This document shows, piece after piece, positions 55,033 through 62,972 of a stretch of DNA of 64,000 bases; position 1 is the stretch's first letter; every line of letters begins with the position of its first letter. A program made the position numbers and the translations under genes. This DNA comes from an uncultured Flavobacteriales bacterium (GTDB lineage: Bacteria; Bacteroidota; Bacteroidia; Flavobacteriales; BACL11). The DNA lies in contig CATMIT010000001.1 of NCBI GenBank assembly GCA_950069165.1, positions 18,167-82,166 of the forward strand, in the 5' to 3' direction. The notes beneath the pieces are model-generated. The model was given only the letters and a program-made list of their open reading frames with translations, searched no databases and was not told the DNA's origin.

Positions 55033-56246
55033 TTGAAAACATAAAATCTTTTTCTATTATAGAGAATTTGAGTGCTGAAAAAAATGGATTATTTCAATCC
55101 TTTTTAGCGAATGGGTTTCCTACTATAAAGCAAGAGGATTGGAAATATACTTCCCTTAAAAAAATTGTTGCTAATGATTTTTCGGTGGAGGGGAATGGGG
55201 TTACAGTTTCAGAAGAGGACATTAAAAAATACAGTTTAGGATTGCAGCATAAAATTGTTTTTTGTGGTGGAAATCTAATTTCAAAACCGTCAATAGATGG
55301 CGTAAGTATTTCTGCTTTTTCTGAATTTGAATCCCAAAATAAAGATGCTATTTCTGTGTTAAATTCATCCCTTGCAAAAAAGGGATTTACCATCAAAATA
55401 GCGAAAAATACTGTGGTAGAAAATCCGATTGAAATCTTATTTTTTACTAGTACTAAACAAGATAATTTTGTGCAATACCGAAACAATATTGATGTGGGAG
55501 AGAATTCACAAATAAAATTTGTAGAACGCATTCAAAATTTAAGTGATTCGAAATGTTTTGTAAATCATTTCACGCAAATAAATATTAGAAAAAATGCTAA
55601 GGTAGAGTATAATAAAATTCAGGATAATAACGAAAATGCTATTCTGATTGACAATATGAATCTTTATCAGCAGCAAGATTCAAGTGTAATTGTAAATACC
55701 TTGATTTTTGGAGGTGCATTCACCAGAAACAATTTAAACTTTGAGCAAAACGGAAGCAATTGCGATAGCAATATGAATGGTATCTCTATTTTGGATAATA
55801 ATCAGTTTGCCGACAACCATACTTTTATGGATCATAAGCAGCCACATTGCAGGAGTAACGAAATGTATAAGGGCATTTATTTAGGGGATTCCAAAGGTGT
55901 TTTTAACGGAAAAATTATGGTTCGCCCTGATGCACAGAAAATTGATGCTTTTCAATCCAATAATAATTTACTATTGAGTGAAAATGCTACCATTGACAGC
56001 AAACCTCAACTGGAAATTTATGCGGATGATGTAAAATGTAGTCACGGTTGCACCATTGGGCAATTGGATGATGATGCTCTGTTTTACATGAGAAGTAGGG
56101 GGATTAGAGAAAAAGAAGCAAAGGCCGTTTTAACCTATGCTTTCGCATCAGAAGCGGTAAATAACTTTACCATTGCAGAAGTAAAAAAATTAGCTCAAAA
56201 ACGAATTGCGGAAAAACTACATGTTGATTTAGATTTTAATCTCTAA
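55023..56246 (+). CDS. sufD: Fe-S assembly subunit SufD
   Basis: A 407-residue SufD, the SufB paralogue that completes the SufBC2D complex. It has the family N-terminus with FPTIKQEDWKYTSLKKI, a beta-helix core with the NNNLLLSENATIDSKPQLEIYADDVKCSHG segment broken here only by length limits (about residues 313-342), and the C-terminal SRGIREKEA. The start is GTG at 55023, overlapping sufC; no in-frame ATG exists before the conserved region, so the GTG is well supported. Confidence 0.94.
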   Translation: MGLIENIKSFSIIENLSAEKNGLFQSFLANGFPTIKQEDWKYTSLKKIVANDFSVEGNGVTVSEEDIKKYSLGLQHKIVFCGGNLISKPSIDGVSISAFSEFESQNKDAISVLNSSLAKKGFTIKIAKNTVVENPIEILFFTSTKQDNFVQYRNNIDVGENSQIKFVERIQNLSDSKCFVNHFTQINIRKNAKVEYNKIQDNNENAILIDNMNLYQQQDSSVIVNTLIFGGAFTRNNLNFEQNGSNCDSNMNGISILDNNQFADNHTFMDHKQPHCRSNEMYKGIYLGDSKGVFNGKIMVRPDAQKIDAFQSNNNLLLSENATIDSKPQLEIYADDVKCSHGCTIGQLDDDALFYMRSRGIREKEAKAVLTYAFASEAVNNFTIAEVKKLAQKRIAEKLHVDLDFNL

Positions 56247-57460
56247 TGATTGATGTAGGTAAAATACGAGCACAATTTCCACTGCTTCATCAAAAAGTAA
56301 ATGGAGAAAATTTGGTGTATTTTGACAATGGGGCAAGCACCCAAAAACCACAAGTCGTTATAGATGCAATTGCTCAATATTACAGCAATAATAATGCAAA
56401 TATTCACAGGGGTGTTCATTATTTAAGCCAAAAAGCAACCGATAAATTTGAAGAAACAAGGGATACGGTTCAAGCGTTTATCAATGCCAACAAGAGTTGC
56501 GAAATCATTTTTACCAAAGGGACAACCGATTCCATCAATTTGGTGGCAAACGGCTATCGTTCCATGCTAAACAAAGGAGATGATATCATTATTTCAGAAA
56601 TGGAACACCACTCCAACATTGTGCCTTGGCAAATGTGCTGTGAAGTTTCAGGAGCAACACTCAAAGTGATTCCTATTTTGGATAATGGAGATTTGGATAT
56701 GGATGCCTTTGAAAATTTACTTTCTGAAAAAACAAAATTAGTAGCAGTTACACATATTTCTAATGCACTAGGAACAATAAATCCTGTGGAGAAACTGATT
56801 ACCTTAACGCATAAAGTAGGTGCTAAAATTTTAATTGATGGCGCACAAGCCACCCCTCATACTTTGGTAGATGTTCAGGGGTTGGATGTAGATTTTTACT
56901 GCTTTTCTGCACACAAAATGTATGGCCCAACTGGGGTTGGTGTTTTGTACGGAAAAGAAGCATTGTTAAATGAATTGCCACCTTATCAAGGGGGAGGAGA
57001 AATGATAAAAGAGGTTAGTTTTGAAAAAACGACTTATGCCGATTTACCTCATAAATTTGAGGCCGGAACGCCCAATATTGCTGGGGTTATCGCTTTTAAA
57101 GCGGCTATGGATTTTATCACGGATTTGGGAATTTCAACCATTGCAAAACATGAAGATACTTTGGTACAATACGCAACTAAGCAACTTTTAACAATAAGTG
57201 GTATGCAATTTATTGGGGAGGCGAAAAAAAGAGCAGCCCTTGTGTCTTTCAATATTGAGGGCTTGCATCCTTATGATATTGGTGTTTTATTGGATAAAAT
57301 GGGGATTGCCATTAGAACAGGGCATCATTGTGCACAACCGATAATGGAACATTATAAAGTTTCTGGAACTGCTCGTATGTCCTTTGCTATCTACAACACA
57401 AAAGAGGAGATTGATAGTTGTATAACTGCCATAAAAAAGGCACAAACAATGCTTGCTTAA
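56246..57460 (+). CDS. sufS: Cysteine desulfurase SufS
   Basis: A 404-residue class V aminotransferase-fold enzyme that takes sulfur from cysteine. The PLP lysine is in CFSAHKMYGPTGVG, the active-site Cys in RTGHHCAQP, and the N-terminal YFDNGASTQKP is characteristic of group II (SufS/CsdA). It forms a persulfide handed to SufE. The ATG shares its first base with the sufD stop (TAATG), a coupled arrangement. Confidence 0.97.
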   Translation: MIDVGKIRAQFPLLHQKVNGENLVYFDNGASTQKPQVVIDAIAQYYSNNNANIHRGVHYLSQKATDKFEETRDTVQAFINANKSCEIIFTKGTTDSINLVANGYRSMLNKGDDIIISEMEHHSNIVPWQMCCEVSGATLKVIPILDNGDLDMDAFENLLSEKTKLVAVTHISNALGTINPVEKLITLTHKVGAKILIDGAQATPHTLVDVQGLDVDFYCFSAHKMYGPTGVGVLYGKEALLNELPPYQGGGEMIKEVSFEKTTYADLPHKFEAGTPNIAGVIAFKAAMDFITDLGISTIAKHEDTLVQYATKQLLTISGMQFIGEAKKRAALVSFNIEGLHPYDIGVLLDKMGIAIRTGHHCAQPIMEHYKVSGTARMSFAIYNTKEEIDSCITAIKKAQTMLA

Positions 57461-57880
57461 ATGGGAACAATTGTAGCAATACAAGCAGAATTAGTGGAAG
57501 AATTCGATATGTTTGAGGATTGGATGGAAAAATACGAATACATTATTGACTTGGGGAAAAGCCTTCCAATGATTGATGATAAACACAAGATAGAAGATAA
57601 TCTGATAAAGGGCTGTCAGAGTAGAGTTTGGCTTCATGCCGATAATGATAATGGGATAATTACATATACGGCTGATAGTGATGCCATCATCACCAAAGGC
57701 ATTGTTGCTATTTTAATTAGGGTGCTTTCTAAGCAAAAAGCAGCAGAAATAGCAAAGGCAGATTTAGTATTTATTGATAAGATTGGACTAAAAGAACAAC
57801 TCTCTCAAACGCGTGCCAATGGCTTGCTTTCTATGGTAAAAGAAATGAAATTGTATGCCTTAGCATTAAAAGACAGATAA
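57461..57880 (+). CDS. sufE: SufE family sulfur-acceptor protein
   Basis: A 139-residue SufE, which accepts the persulfide sulfur from SufS and passes it to SufB. The acceptor cysteine is C52 in IKGCQSRVWLHA. The DKHKIEDNLI lead and FIDKIGLKEQLSQTRANGLLSM end match the family. The start codon directly abuts the sufS stop, so the pair is translationally coupled. Confidence 0.95.
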   Translation: MGTIVAIQAELVEEFDMFEDWMEKYEYIIDLGKSLPMIDDKHKIEDNLIKGCQSRVWLHADNDNGIITYTADSDAIITKGIVAILIRVLSKQKAAEIAKADLVFIDKIGLKEQLSQTRANGLLSMVKEMKLYALALKDR

Positions 57881-57893
57881 TAGTATAAAGATA

Positions 57894-57927
57894 TTAGACA
57901 AAAGATTTTTTATCAAGTCTAAAATCT
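57894..57927 (+). promoter_or_regulatory. Two mutually exclusive AT-rich hairpins between sufE and the DUF59 gene
   Basis: TTAGAC (57894-57899) can pair with GTCTAA (57917-57922), while AGATTTT (57903-57909) can pair with AAAATCT (57921-57927). The two stems share bases, as in an attenuator, but are weak and may be chance. Confidence 0.2.
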
Positions 57928-57941
57928 CAAATCTAATTAAT

Positions 57942-58265
57942 ATGAAAACAGAAAAAGAATTACAAAAAATTGAGGAAGAAGTGGTAGAGGTGATTTGTGA
58001 GATTTATGATCCTGAAATTCCGGTAAATATTTACGCTTTGGGGCTTATTTATGATGTACAGGTGAGTGAGGATTGTGATGTGAATATTACCATGACACTC
58101 ACCTCTCCAAATTGTCCAGTTGCAGAAACGCTACCTGTTGAGGTGGAAGAAAAAGTGAAAGTAGTTCCTGCTGTAAAAAAGGTAAAAGTAGAGATTGTTT
58201 TCGAGCCAACTTGGACCAAAGAGATGATGAGTGAAGAGGCAAAATTGGAATTAGGAATGTTATAA
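57942..58265 (+). CDS. DUF59/MIP18-like Fe-S maturation protein (SufT/PaaD-like)
   Basis: A 107-residue DUF59 domain protein. The family pattern is plain: VICEIYDPEIPVNIYALGLIYDV, then MTLTSPNCPVAETLP with the conserved Cys, and VEIVFEPTWTKEMMSEEAK. DUF59 proteins (SufT in some bacteria, MIP18 in eukaryotes) help maturation of Fe-S proteins. Its place between sufE and DUF2480 supports that role here. The gene follows sufE after a 61-base gap. Confidence 0.9.
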   Translation: MKTEKELQKIEEEVVEVICEIYDPEIPVNIYALGLIYDVQVSEDCDVNITMTLTSPNCPVAETLPVEVEEKVKVVPAVKKVKVEIVFEPTWTKEMMSEEAKLELGML

Positions 58266-58266
58266 A

Positions 58267-58773
58267 ATGAGTAATGAAATTGTAAATAGAGTAGCAAATA
58301 GTAGTTTAATCACTATTGATTTGGCAGATTATGCACCAAAGCAATCTATTGCAGTTTTGGATATCAAAAAATTTCTTTTTGAAGGGATTTTCCTGAAAGA
58401 AAAAGAATTCAGAACTGCACTAAAAGAGTTTGATTTTTCTATTTATAAAAGCAAAACTGTTGCCCTTAATTGTAGTGCAGATGCAATTGTGCCTATGTGG
58501 GCTTTTATGCTCGTAACCTCCTACTTAAATACCGCTAATTCTGAAATTCATTTTGGAACAAAAGAAAAGGTGTTTCAACAAATTTTTACGGATAATATTG
58601 ATGCCATTGACGCCTGTGAATTTGAAGGTAAAAAAGTAATTGTAAAAGGTTGTGGGCAAATTCCACTTACAGAAACCCTTTATATTGCCATTACTAAAAA
58701 ATTACAAACTACCGTTAGTAGTTTAATGTTTGGAGAGGCCTGTTCGGCTGTTCCTGTTTTTAAGAAGAAATAA
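58267..58773 (+). CDS. DUF2480 family protein of the SUF operon
   Basis: A 168-residue DUF2480 protein, a family seen mainly in Bacteroidota next to SUF genes, with no known function. It starts IVNRVANSSLITIDLADY and ends FGEACSAVPVFKKK. Four cysteines occur (C69, C117, C129 in KGCGQIPL, C159 in GEACSAVP). C159 sits in the best-conserved tail and would suit a sulfur or cluster transfer step; this is inference. It begins one base after the DUF59 stop. Its last 51 bases overlap the convergent P-loop NTPase gene. Confidence 0.85.
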   Translation: MSNEIVNRVANSSLITIDLADYAPKQSIAVLDIKKFLFEGIFLKEKEFRTALKEFDFSIYKSKTVALNCSADAIVPMWAFMLVTSYLNTANSEIHFGTKEKVFQQIFTDNIDAIDACEFEGKKVIVKGCGQIPLTETLYIAITKKLQTTVSSLMFGEACSAVPVFKKK

Positions 58774-59274
58774 ATCCGCTTCTTTATCTGATTTAAAGAT
58801 ACAAACCAATTTATTATCTTTTACGGCATTTAACCTTTCAAGAATTCCTTTTCTATTTTTAAAATTAAAGGTCGCTACAAAGTGTAAAAACTCCCAGTCA
58901 AACCGTTCTTTACACCCTTTTGGCATATCAGGTCGTACTTTTCCATGATACTTTACTATCCTTTTAATAACTCTCCAAAAACATTTTATAGTAGAATAAT
59001 CCAAATAAATAATGGTGTCCGCATACTGAAACCTAACATCAAAAGTTCCTTTATAATTCCCATCCATTATCCAAGATGGTTTTTGGACTAAACTATTTAC
59101 TATTTTCTCCCATTCATCCTGTTCAGTTTCTTCCCAATTTGGCTTGTGATAATATTGATCTAGATGAATGATTTCTAAATTTAGAATGGCTTGTAGTTTT
59201 TTAGAAAAAGTAGATTTTCCTGCACCACAACACCCTATTACTAAAATCTTCTGCAAATTATTTCTCTTCTTCAA
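58723..59274 (-). CDS. P-loop NTPase, adenylate-kinase/topology-modulation (FlaR)-like
   Basis: A 183-residue P-loop protein. The Walker A is VIGCCGAGKSTFSKKL; HLDQYYHKPNWEE and IMDGNYKGTFDVRFQYADTIIYLDY are typical of the topology modulation protein/FlaR group of AAA_18-like kinases. The physiological substrate is not known. It overlaps rluF by 17 bases on the same strand. The 3' end runs 51 bases antisense into the DUF2480 gene. Confidence 0.8.
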   Translation of the reverse strand: MKKRNNLQKILVIGCCGAGKSTFSKKLQAILNLEIIHLDQYYHKPNWEETEQDEWEKIVNSLVQKPSWIMDGNYKGTFDVRFQYADTIIYLDYSTIKCFWRVIKRIVKYHGKVRPDMPKGCKERFDWEFLHFVATFNFKNRKGILERLNAVKDNKLVCIFKSDKEADLFLLKNRNSRTGLSKH

Positions 59275-60001
59275 AAGTTTTAATGGAATGCTCCACAGAT
59301 TGATTGATTTGATTCAGTTCTTTTACTGTGAAATCTCGGTAAGTCCCCACAGGAATATCTAATTTGATATTCATAATTCTTACCCTTTTTAGTTTTTTTA
59401 CATCATATTCCAACTCCTCACACATCCTTCTGATTTGTCGGTTGAGCCCTTGGGTAAGTATAATTTTGAATTTCTTTTTATCGGTTTGTTTTACAAAACA
59501 TTTTCTGGTGACAGTATCCAAAATAGGAACGCCAGTACTCATGGCTTGAACAAATTCTTTGGTTACAGGTTTATGAACCGTTACTTCATATTCCTTTTCA
59601 TGCTTATTTCTAGCTCTCAAAATTTTATTGACAATATCCCCGTCATTCGTTAAAAAGATAAGCCCTTCTGAGGGTTTGTCCAGCCTCCCAATAGGAAAAA
59701 TTCGTGTTGGGTAATTAATGTAATCAATAATATTGTTTTTCTCTCTTTTTGTATCGGTAGTGCAAACAATTCCTGCAGGTTTATTGAAGGCCAAATAAAC
59801 CATCTTTTTCTTCCTGGGCTGAGAAACTAATTTTCCATTTATACGCACCTGATCTTCCTCTGAAATTTTTGTTCCCATTTCTGGCACTTCCCCATTTATG
59901 GTTACCCTTCCTTGTTCTATTAGTTTGTCGGCCGCCCTTCTGGAACAATAGCCAATTTCTGATAAATACTTGTTTATTCGTGTTAATTCAGGGTTGCTCA
60001 T
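59258..60001 (-). CDS. rluF: 23S rRNA pseudouridine synthase RluF-like
   Basis: A 247-residue pseudouridine synthase with an N-terminal S4 domain (RINKYLSEIGYCSRRAADKLIEQ) and the intact catalytic motif GRLDKPSEGL (D108), plus QGLNRQIRRMCEELEYDVKKLKR. This combination is typical of RluF, which modifies U2604 of 23S rRNA in E. coli. It contrasts with the homologue at 18711-19481, which has lost the Asp and the RQIRRM segment. The promoter TACTTTTG is at 60019-60026. Confidence 0.92.
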   Translation of the reverse strand: MSNPELTRINKYLSEIGYCSRRAADKLIEQGRVTINGEVPEMGTKISEEDQVRINGKLVSQPRKKKMVYLAFNKPAGIVCTTDTKREKNNIIDYINYPTRIFPIGRLDKPSEGLIFLTNDGDIVNKILRARNKHEKEYEVTVHKPVTKEFVQAMSTGVPILDTVTRKCFVKQTDKKKFKIILTQGLNRQIRRMCEELEYDVKKLKRVRIMNIKLDIPVGTYRDFTVKELNQINQSVEHSIKTFEEEK

Positions 60002-60018
60002 GATTTATTTTCTTCTTG

Positions 60019-60026
60019 CAAAAGTA
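60019..60026 (-). promoter_or_regulatory. -7 promoter element (TACTTTTG) for rluF
   Basis: TACTTTTG on the minus strand, 17 bases upstream of the rluF ATG, fits TAnnTTTG. Confidence 0.45.
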
Positions 60027-60037
60027 CGCTAAAATTT

Positions 60038-60080
60038 TACAAACTGAAAGTTTGTAGAACGCTCTGTTTCATTACATTTG
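60038..60080 (+). promoter_or_regulatory. Promoter of the S46 peptidase gene with an inverted repeat over the -33 region
   Basis: A -33 TTTG (60051-60054) and -7 TACATTTG (60073-60080) are 18 bases apart, the best-formed Bacteroidota promoter in the window. TACAAACT (60038-60045) and AGTTTGTA (60049-60056) form a 19-base inverted repeat that covers the -33, a possible operator. Confidence 0.5.
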
Positions 60081-60101
60081 CAGGAAATTAAAATCTAAAA
60101 T

Positions 60102-62519
60102 ATGTTTAAAAAATTCTTGTTTTCAATACTGATTGGCATCTTTTCTTTTTCTGCAATTGCAGATGAAGGAATGTGGTTGCCACAACTTTTACAAAGCTTA
60201 AATCAAGAGGATATGCAGGCGCATGGTTTGCAGCTTACTGCTGAGGATTTATACAGCATCAATCAATCTTCCCTAAAAGATGCTATTGTTTCTTTGGGAG
60301 GATTTTGTACAGCTGAAATGATTTCAAATGAGGGTTTAATGCTAACCAATCACCATTGCGGGTTTGATGCCATTCAAACACATTCCTCTGTAAATAATGA
60401 TTATTTGAAAGATGGATTCTGGGCCATGAGCCGAGATGCAGAATTAGAAAATCAGGGGCTTACCGCTACTTTTTTAATTAGTATTGAATCTGTAACCGAT
60501 AGAGTATTAGCTGGTTTTGATACTCTGAATTTATCACAAGCAGAAAGAAAGGCTAAAATAAGTGACTTAATAAAAGAAATTGTAACCGAAACCACTGAGG
60601 GAACTCATTATAATGCAAAAGTTAAAAGTTTTTTCGGTGGGAACGAATACTACCTATTGGTTTATGAAACATTTAAAGATGTTCGCCTGGTTGGCGCCCC
60701 TCCTTCTTCTATCGGAAAATTTGGTGGCGATACGGATAATTGGATGTGGCCAAGGCATACTGGCGATTTTTCACTTTTTCGTATTTATATGGCCCCAGAT
60801 GGAACCCCTGCTGAATATTCCAAAGAAAATATTCCATACAAGCCAAAACATTTTCTGCCAATATCATTAGATGGTGTGGATAATGGCGATTATACCATGA
60901 TTTATGGTTTCCCAGGAAGAACGGACAGATACCTTACTTCATATGGCGTGAAGGAGGCAATAGAGCAATCAGGACCAACAATTGTTGATATTAGAAGTGA
61001 AAAATTAACCATTATGAAAGAGGCAATGGATAAAAGTAAGAAAATCAAAATTCAGTATGCAGCTAAATATGCAGGAACTTCTAACTATTGGAAATACTAT
61101 ATTGGACAAACTAAAGGGTTAAAAAGAATGCGAGTATATGAAAAGAAAAGAGAGATTGAGGATAATTTCAGGGTTTGGGTGGCTAGTGGAGATGATAAAA
61201 GACAAACAAAATATGGAGATGCTTTGAATTTAGTTGAGGACGCTTATTTTGCTAACAGAAAAATAAATATTGCTAGAACTTACCTTAATGAAGCTGTTTT
61301 TCAAGGAGCAGAAATTTTGTATTTCTCTTTTATGATGAACAATATGGTAAGCCAATTGCTAAATTTGGAGGATGCCGACAAACAAAAAAAGATAAAAGAA
61401 ATTAAAAATGAGGCAAAGGATTTTTACAAAGATTATAATTCGGAAGTAGACCAAGAATTATTATCCGCAATGCTTGAAATGTATTATTACAATATCCCGA
61501 AAAGCCAGCATCCAGCTATTTTCAAAAAAATTGAAAAACAGCTCTTTGGATTTAGAGCTTTGAACTTTGATTATTATGCAAAAACAGTTTTCAAAAAATC
61601 TATATTTGCTAATCGCTCAAAGTTTTCGGACTTTTTAAAAAGTCCTTCTACTACCAAAATTGCAAAAGACCCTGCCTATACCACAATTATGTCCATTTAT
61701 GATTTCTACTTGGCCAATCATTACCCAAAACGCAAAAAAATCAGAGAAGATTTGGAAAAAGGAAACCGTCTTTTTATTGCTGGACTTAGAGAGATGAATC
61801 CGGATAAAATATATTACCCAAATGCAAATTCTACCATGCGACTAACTTATGGAAATGTTGGGGATTATGCCCCTGGGAATGCCATACAATACGACTATTA
61901 CACTACCATTGATGGAATAATGGAGAAAGAAGATCCAACCAATGATGAATTTATTGTACCGGCAAAATTGAAGGAATTATACAATCAAGGAGATTATGGA
62001 AAATATGGGGATGAAGAGGGGAATCTGAGAATCAATTTTATTTCTAATAACGATATTACTGGCGGAAATTCTGGCTCTCCGGTTATCAATGCTTGGGGAG
62101 AATTGGTGGGAATTGCTTTTGATGGAAATTGGGAGGCAATGAGTGGGGATATTGCATTCGAAAAACAGGTGCAAAGAACTATATCGGTAGATATCCGTTA
62201 CACCCTTTTTATTATTGATAAATTTGCTGGGGCAACCCATCTTATTGATGAAATGACCATTGCGCCAAGCCATCCAAAACCTCTAACAAAAGAAGAGGAA
62301 GAGACCTTGAAAGTGGAAGAAGAAAAACAAGAACAAGAAAACGACCCTTATACCATTGTGCAAAAATTAGGGACGACTATATTTAATGGGCAAGAAATTC
62401 CAGTAATTAATATTGCTTCTTTTGGTTCGGCATTTGATATGGCAGTTAATCAGTTTGGTTCTGCTAGCAGTATTTTATTTTCCTGGCAAGGAAATGTTTA
62501 CACCACCGAAAAGAAATAG
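60102..62519 (+). CDS. S46 family dipeptidyl peptidase, DPP7-like, with C-terminal extension
   Basis: An 805-residue exported serine peptidase (signal ending FSAIA). The chymotrypsin-like triad is H85 in TNHHCG, D222 in RHTGDFSLFR and S657 in GGNSGSP. The specificity position is Gly (G675 in FDGNWE) as in DPP7, which prefers hydrophobic residues, rather than Arg as in DPP11. S46 enzymes take dipeptides from peptide N-termini in the periplasm for amino-acid-fermenting or proteolytic growth. The protein is about 80 residues longer than usual: after TIAPSHPKPL comes an acidic EEEE/KQEQE linker and a short domain of unknown family. Confidence 0.92.
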   Translation: MFKKFLFSILIGIFSFSAIADEGMWLPQLLQSLNQEDMQAHGLQLTAEDLYSINQSSLKDAIVSLGGFCTAEMISNEGLMLTNHHCGFDAIQTHSSVNNDYLKDGFWAMSRDAELENQGLTATFLISIESVTDRVLAGFDTLNLSQAERKAKISDLIKEIVTETTEGTHYNAKVKSFFGGNEYYLLVYETFKDVRLVGAPPSSIGKFGGDTDNWMWPRHTGDFSLFRIYMAPDGTPAEYSKENIPYKPKHFLPISLDGVDNGDYTMIYGFPGRTDRYLTSYGVKEAIEQSGPTIVDIRSEKLTIMKEAMDKSKKIKIQYAAKYAGTSNYWKYYIGQTKGLKRMRVYEKKREIEDNFRVWVASGDDKRQTKYGDALNLVEDAYFANRKINIARTYLNEAVFQGAEILYFSFMMNNMVSQLLNLEDADKQKKIKEIKNEAKDFYKDYNSEVDQELLSAMLEMYYYNIPKSQHPAIFKKIEKQLFGFRALNFDYYAKTVFKKSIFANRSKFSDFLKSPSTTKIAKDPAYTTIMSIYDFYLANHYPKRKKIREDLEKGNRLFIAGLREMNPDKIYYPNANSTMRLTYGNVGDYAPGNAIQYDYYTTIDGIMEKEDPTNDEFIVPAKLKELYNQGDYGKYGDEEGNLRINFISNNDITGGNSGSPVINAWGELVGIAFDGNWEAMSGDIAFEKQVQRTISVDIRYTLFIIDKFAGATHLIDEMTIAPSHPKPLTKEEEETLKVEEEKQEQENDPYTIVQKLGTTIFNGQEIPVINIASFGSAFDMAVNQFGSASSILFSWQGNVYTTEKK

Positions 62520-62540
62520 TTTTTGTTTCATAGAAAAAAG

Positions 62541-62568
62541 AAAGCCCGCTATTTGGTGGGCTTTTCTT
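62541..62568 (+). terminator. Rho-independent terminator after the S46 peptidase gene
   Basis: AAAGCCC (62541-62547) pairs with GGGCTTT (62558-62564), extended by G-U and C-G pairs around a six-base loop, then TCTT. It resembles the terminator at 14112-14142 in layout (both loops contain CTATTTGG-like sequence). Confidence 0.8.
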
Positions 62569-62591
62569 ATATTTACAAAAAAATTAAAATT

Positions 62592-62972
62592 ATGATAAAA
62601 AATATTTTAGCAGTAATTTTGGGATTAGTAATTGGATCTGCTTTAAATATGGGTCTAATTATTTTAGGTTCAGAAATTTTCCCACTAAAAGAAGGATTTG
62701 ACCCAATGGATGCAATGAATTGGGATTTAAAATACTTTTTGTTTCCTTTTCTTGCGCACGCAATTGGCACATTAGCTGGTGCAATAGTATCTGTTAAAAT
62801 AGCAGTTTCTCATCATAAAATATTTGCTCTTAGTATTGGAGGGTTCTTCCTGCTTGGCGGAATTATGATGGTGAAAATATTACCAGCTCCATTTTGGTTT
62901 ATTTCACTTGATTTAATAGTAGCTTATATTCCTATGGGATATTTAGGTTGGAAATTAGCTAAAAAGAGTTAG
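62592..62972 (+). CDS. Small four-helix membrane protein of unknown function
   Basis: A 126-residue integral membrane protein; the start is ATG at 62592, downstream of the peptidase terminator that excludes the longer frame. Four hydrophobic helices lie at about 4-24, 48-68, 75-93 and 100-118. The sequence between helices 1 and 2 (FPLKEGFDPMDAMNWDLKYFLFPFLAHAIGTLAGA) spans residues ~30-64 and is the part most likely to be conserved; similar short proteins occur in many marine bacteria, without assigned function. Convergent, overlapping purF by four bases. Confidence 0.7.
   Translation: MIKNILAVILGLVIGSALNMGLIILGSEIFPLKEGFDPMDAMNWDLKYFLFPFLAHAIGTLAGAIVSVKIAVSHHKIFALSIGGFFLLGGIMMVKILPAPFWFISLDLIVAYIPMGYLGWKLAKKS

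Noticed and set aside
55094..55531. 145-codon minus-strand open frame
   Set aside because: Shadow of sufD with no motif, signal or neighbour support.
62523..62591. Upstream extension of the small membrane protein
   Set aside because: It runs through the peptidase terminator hairpin; the ATG at 62592 starts the hydrophobic helix cleanly.
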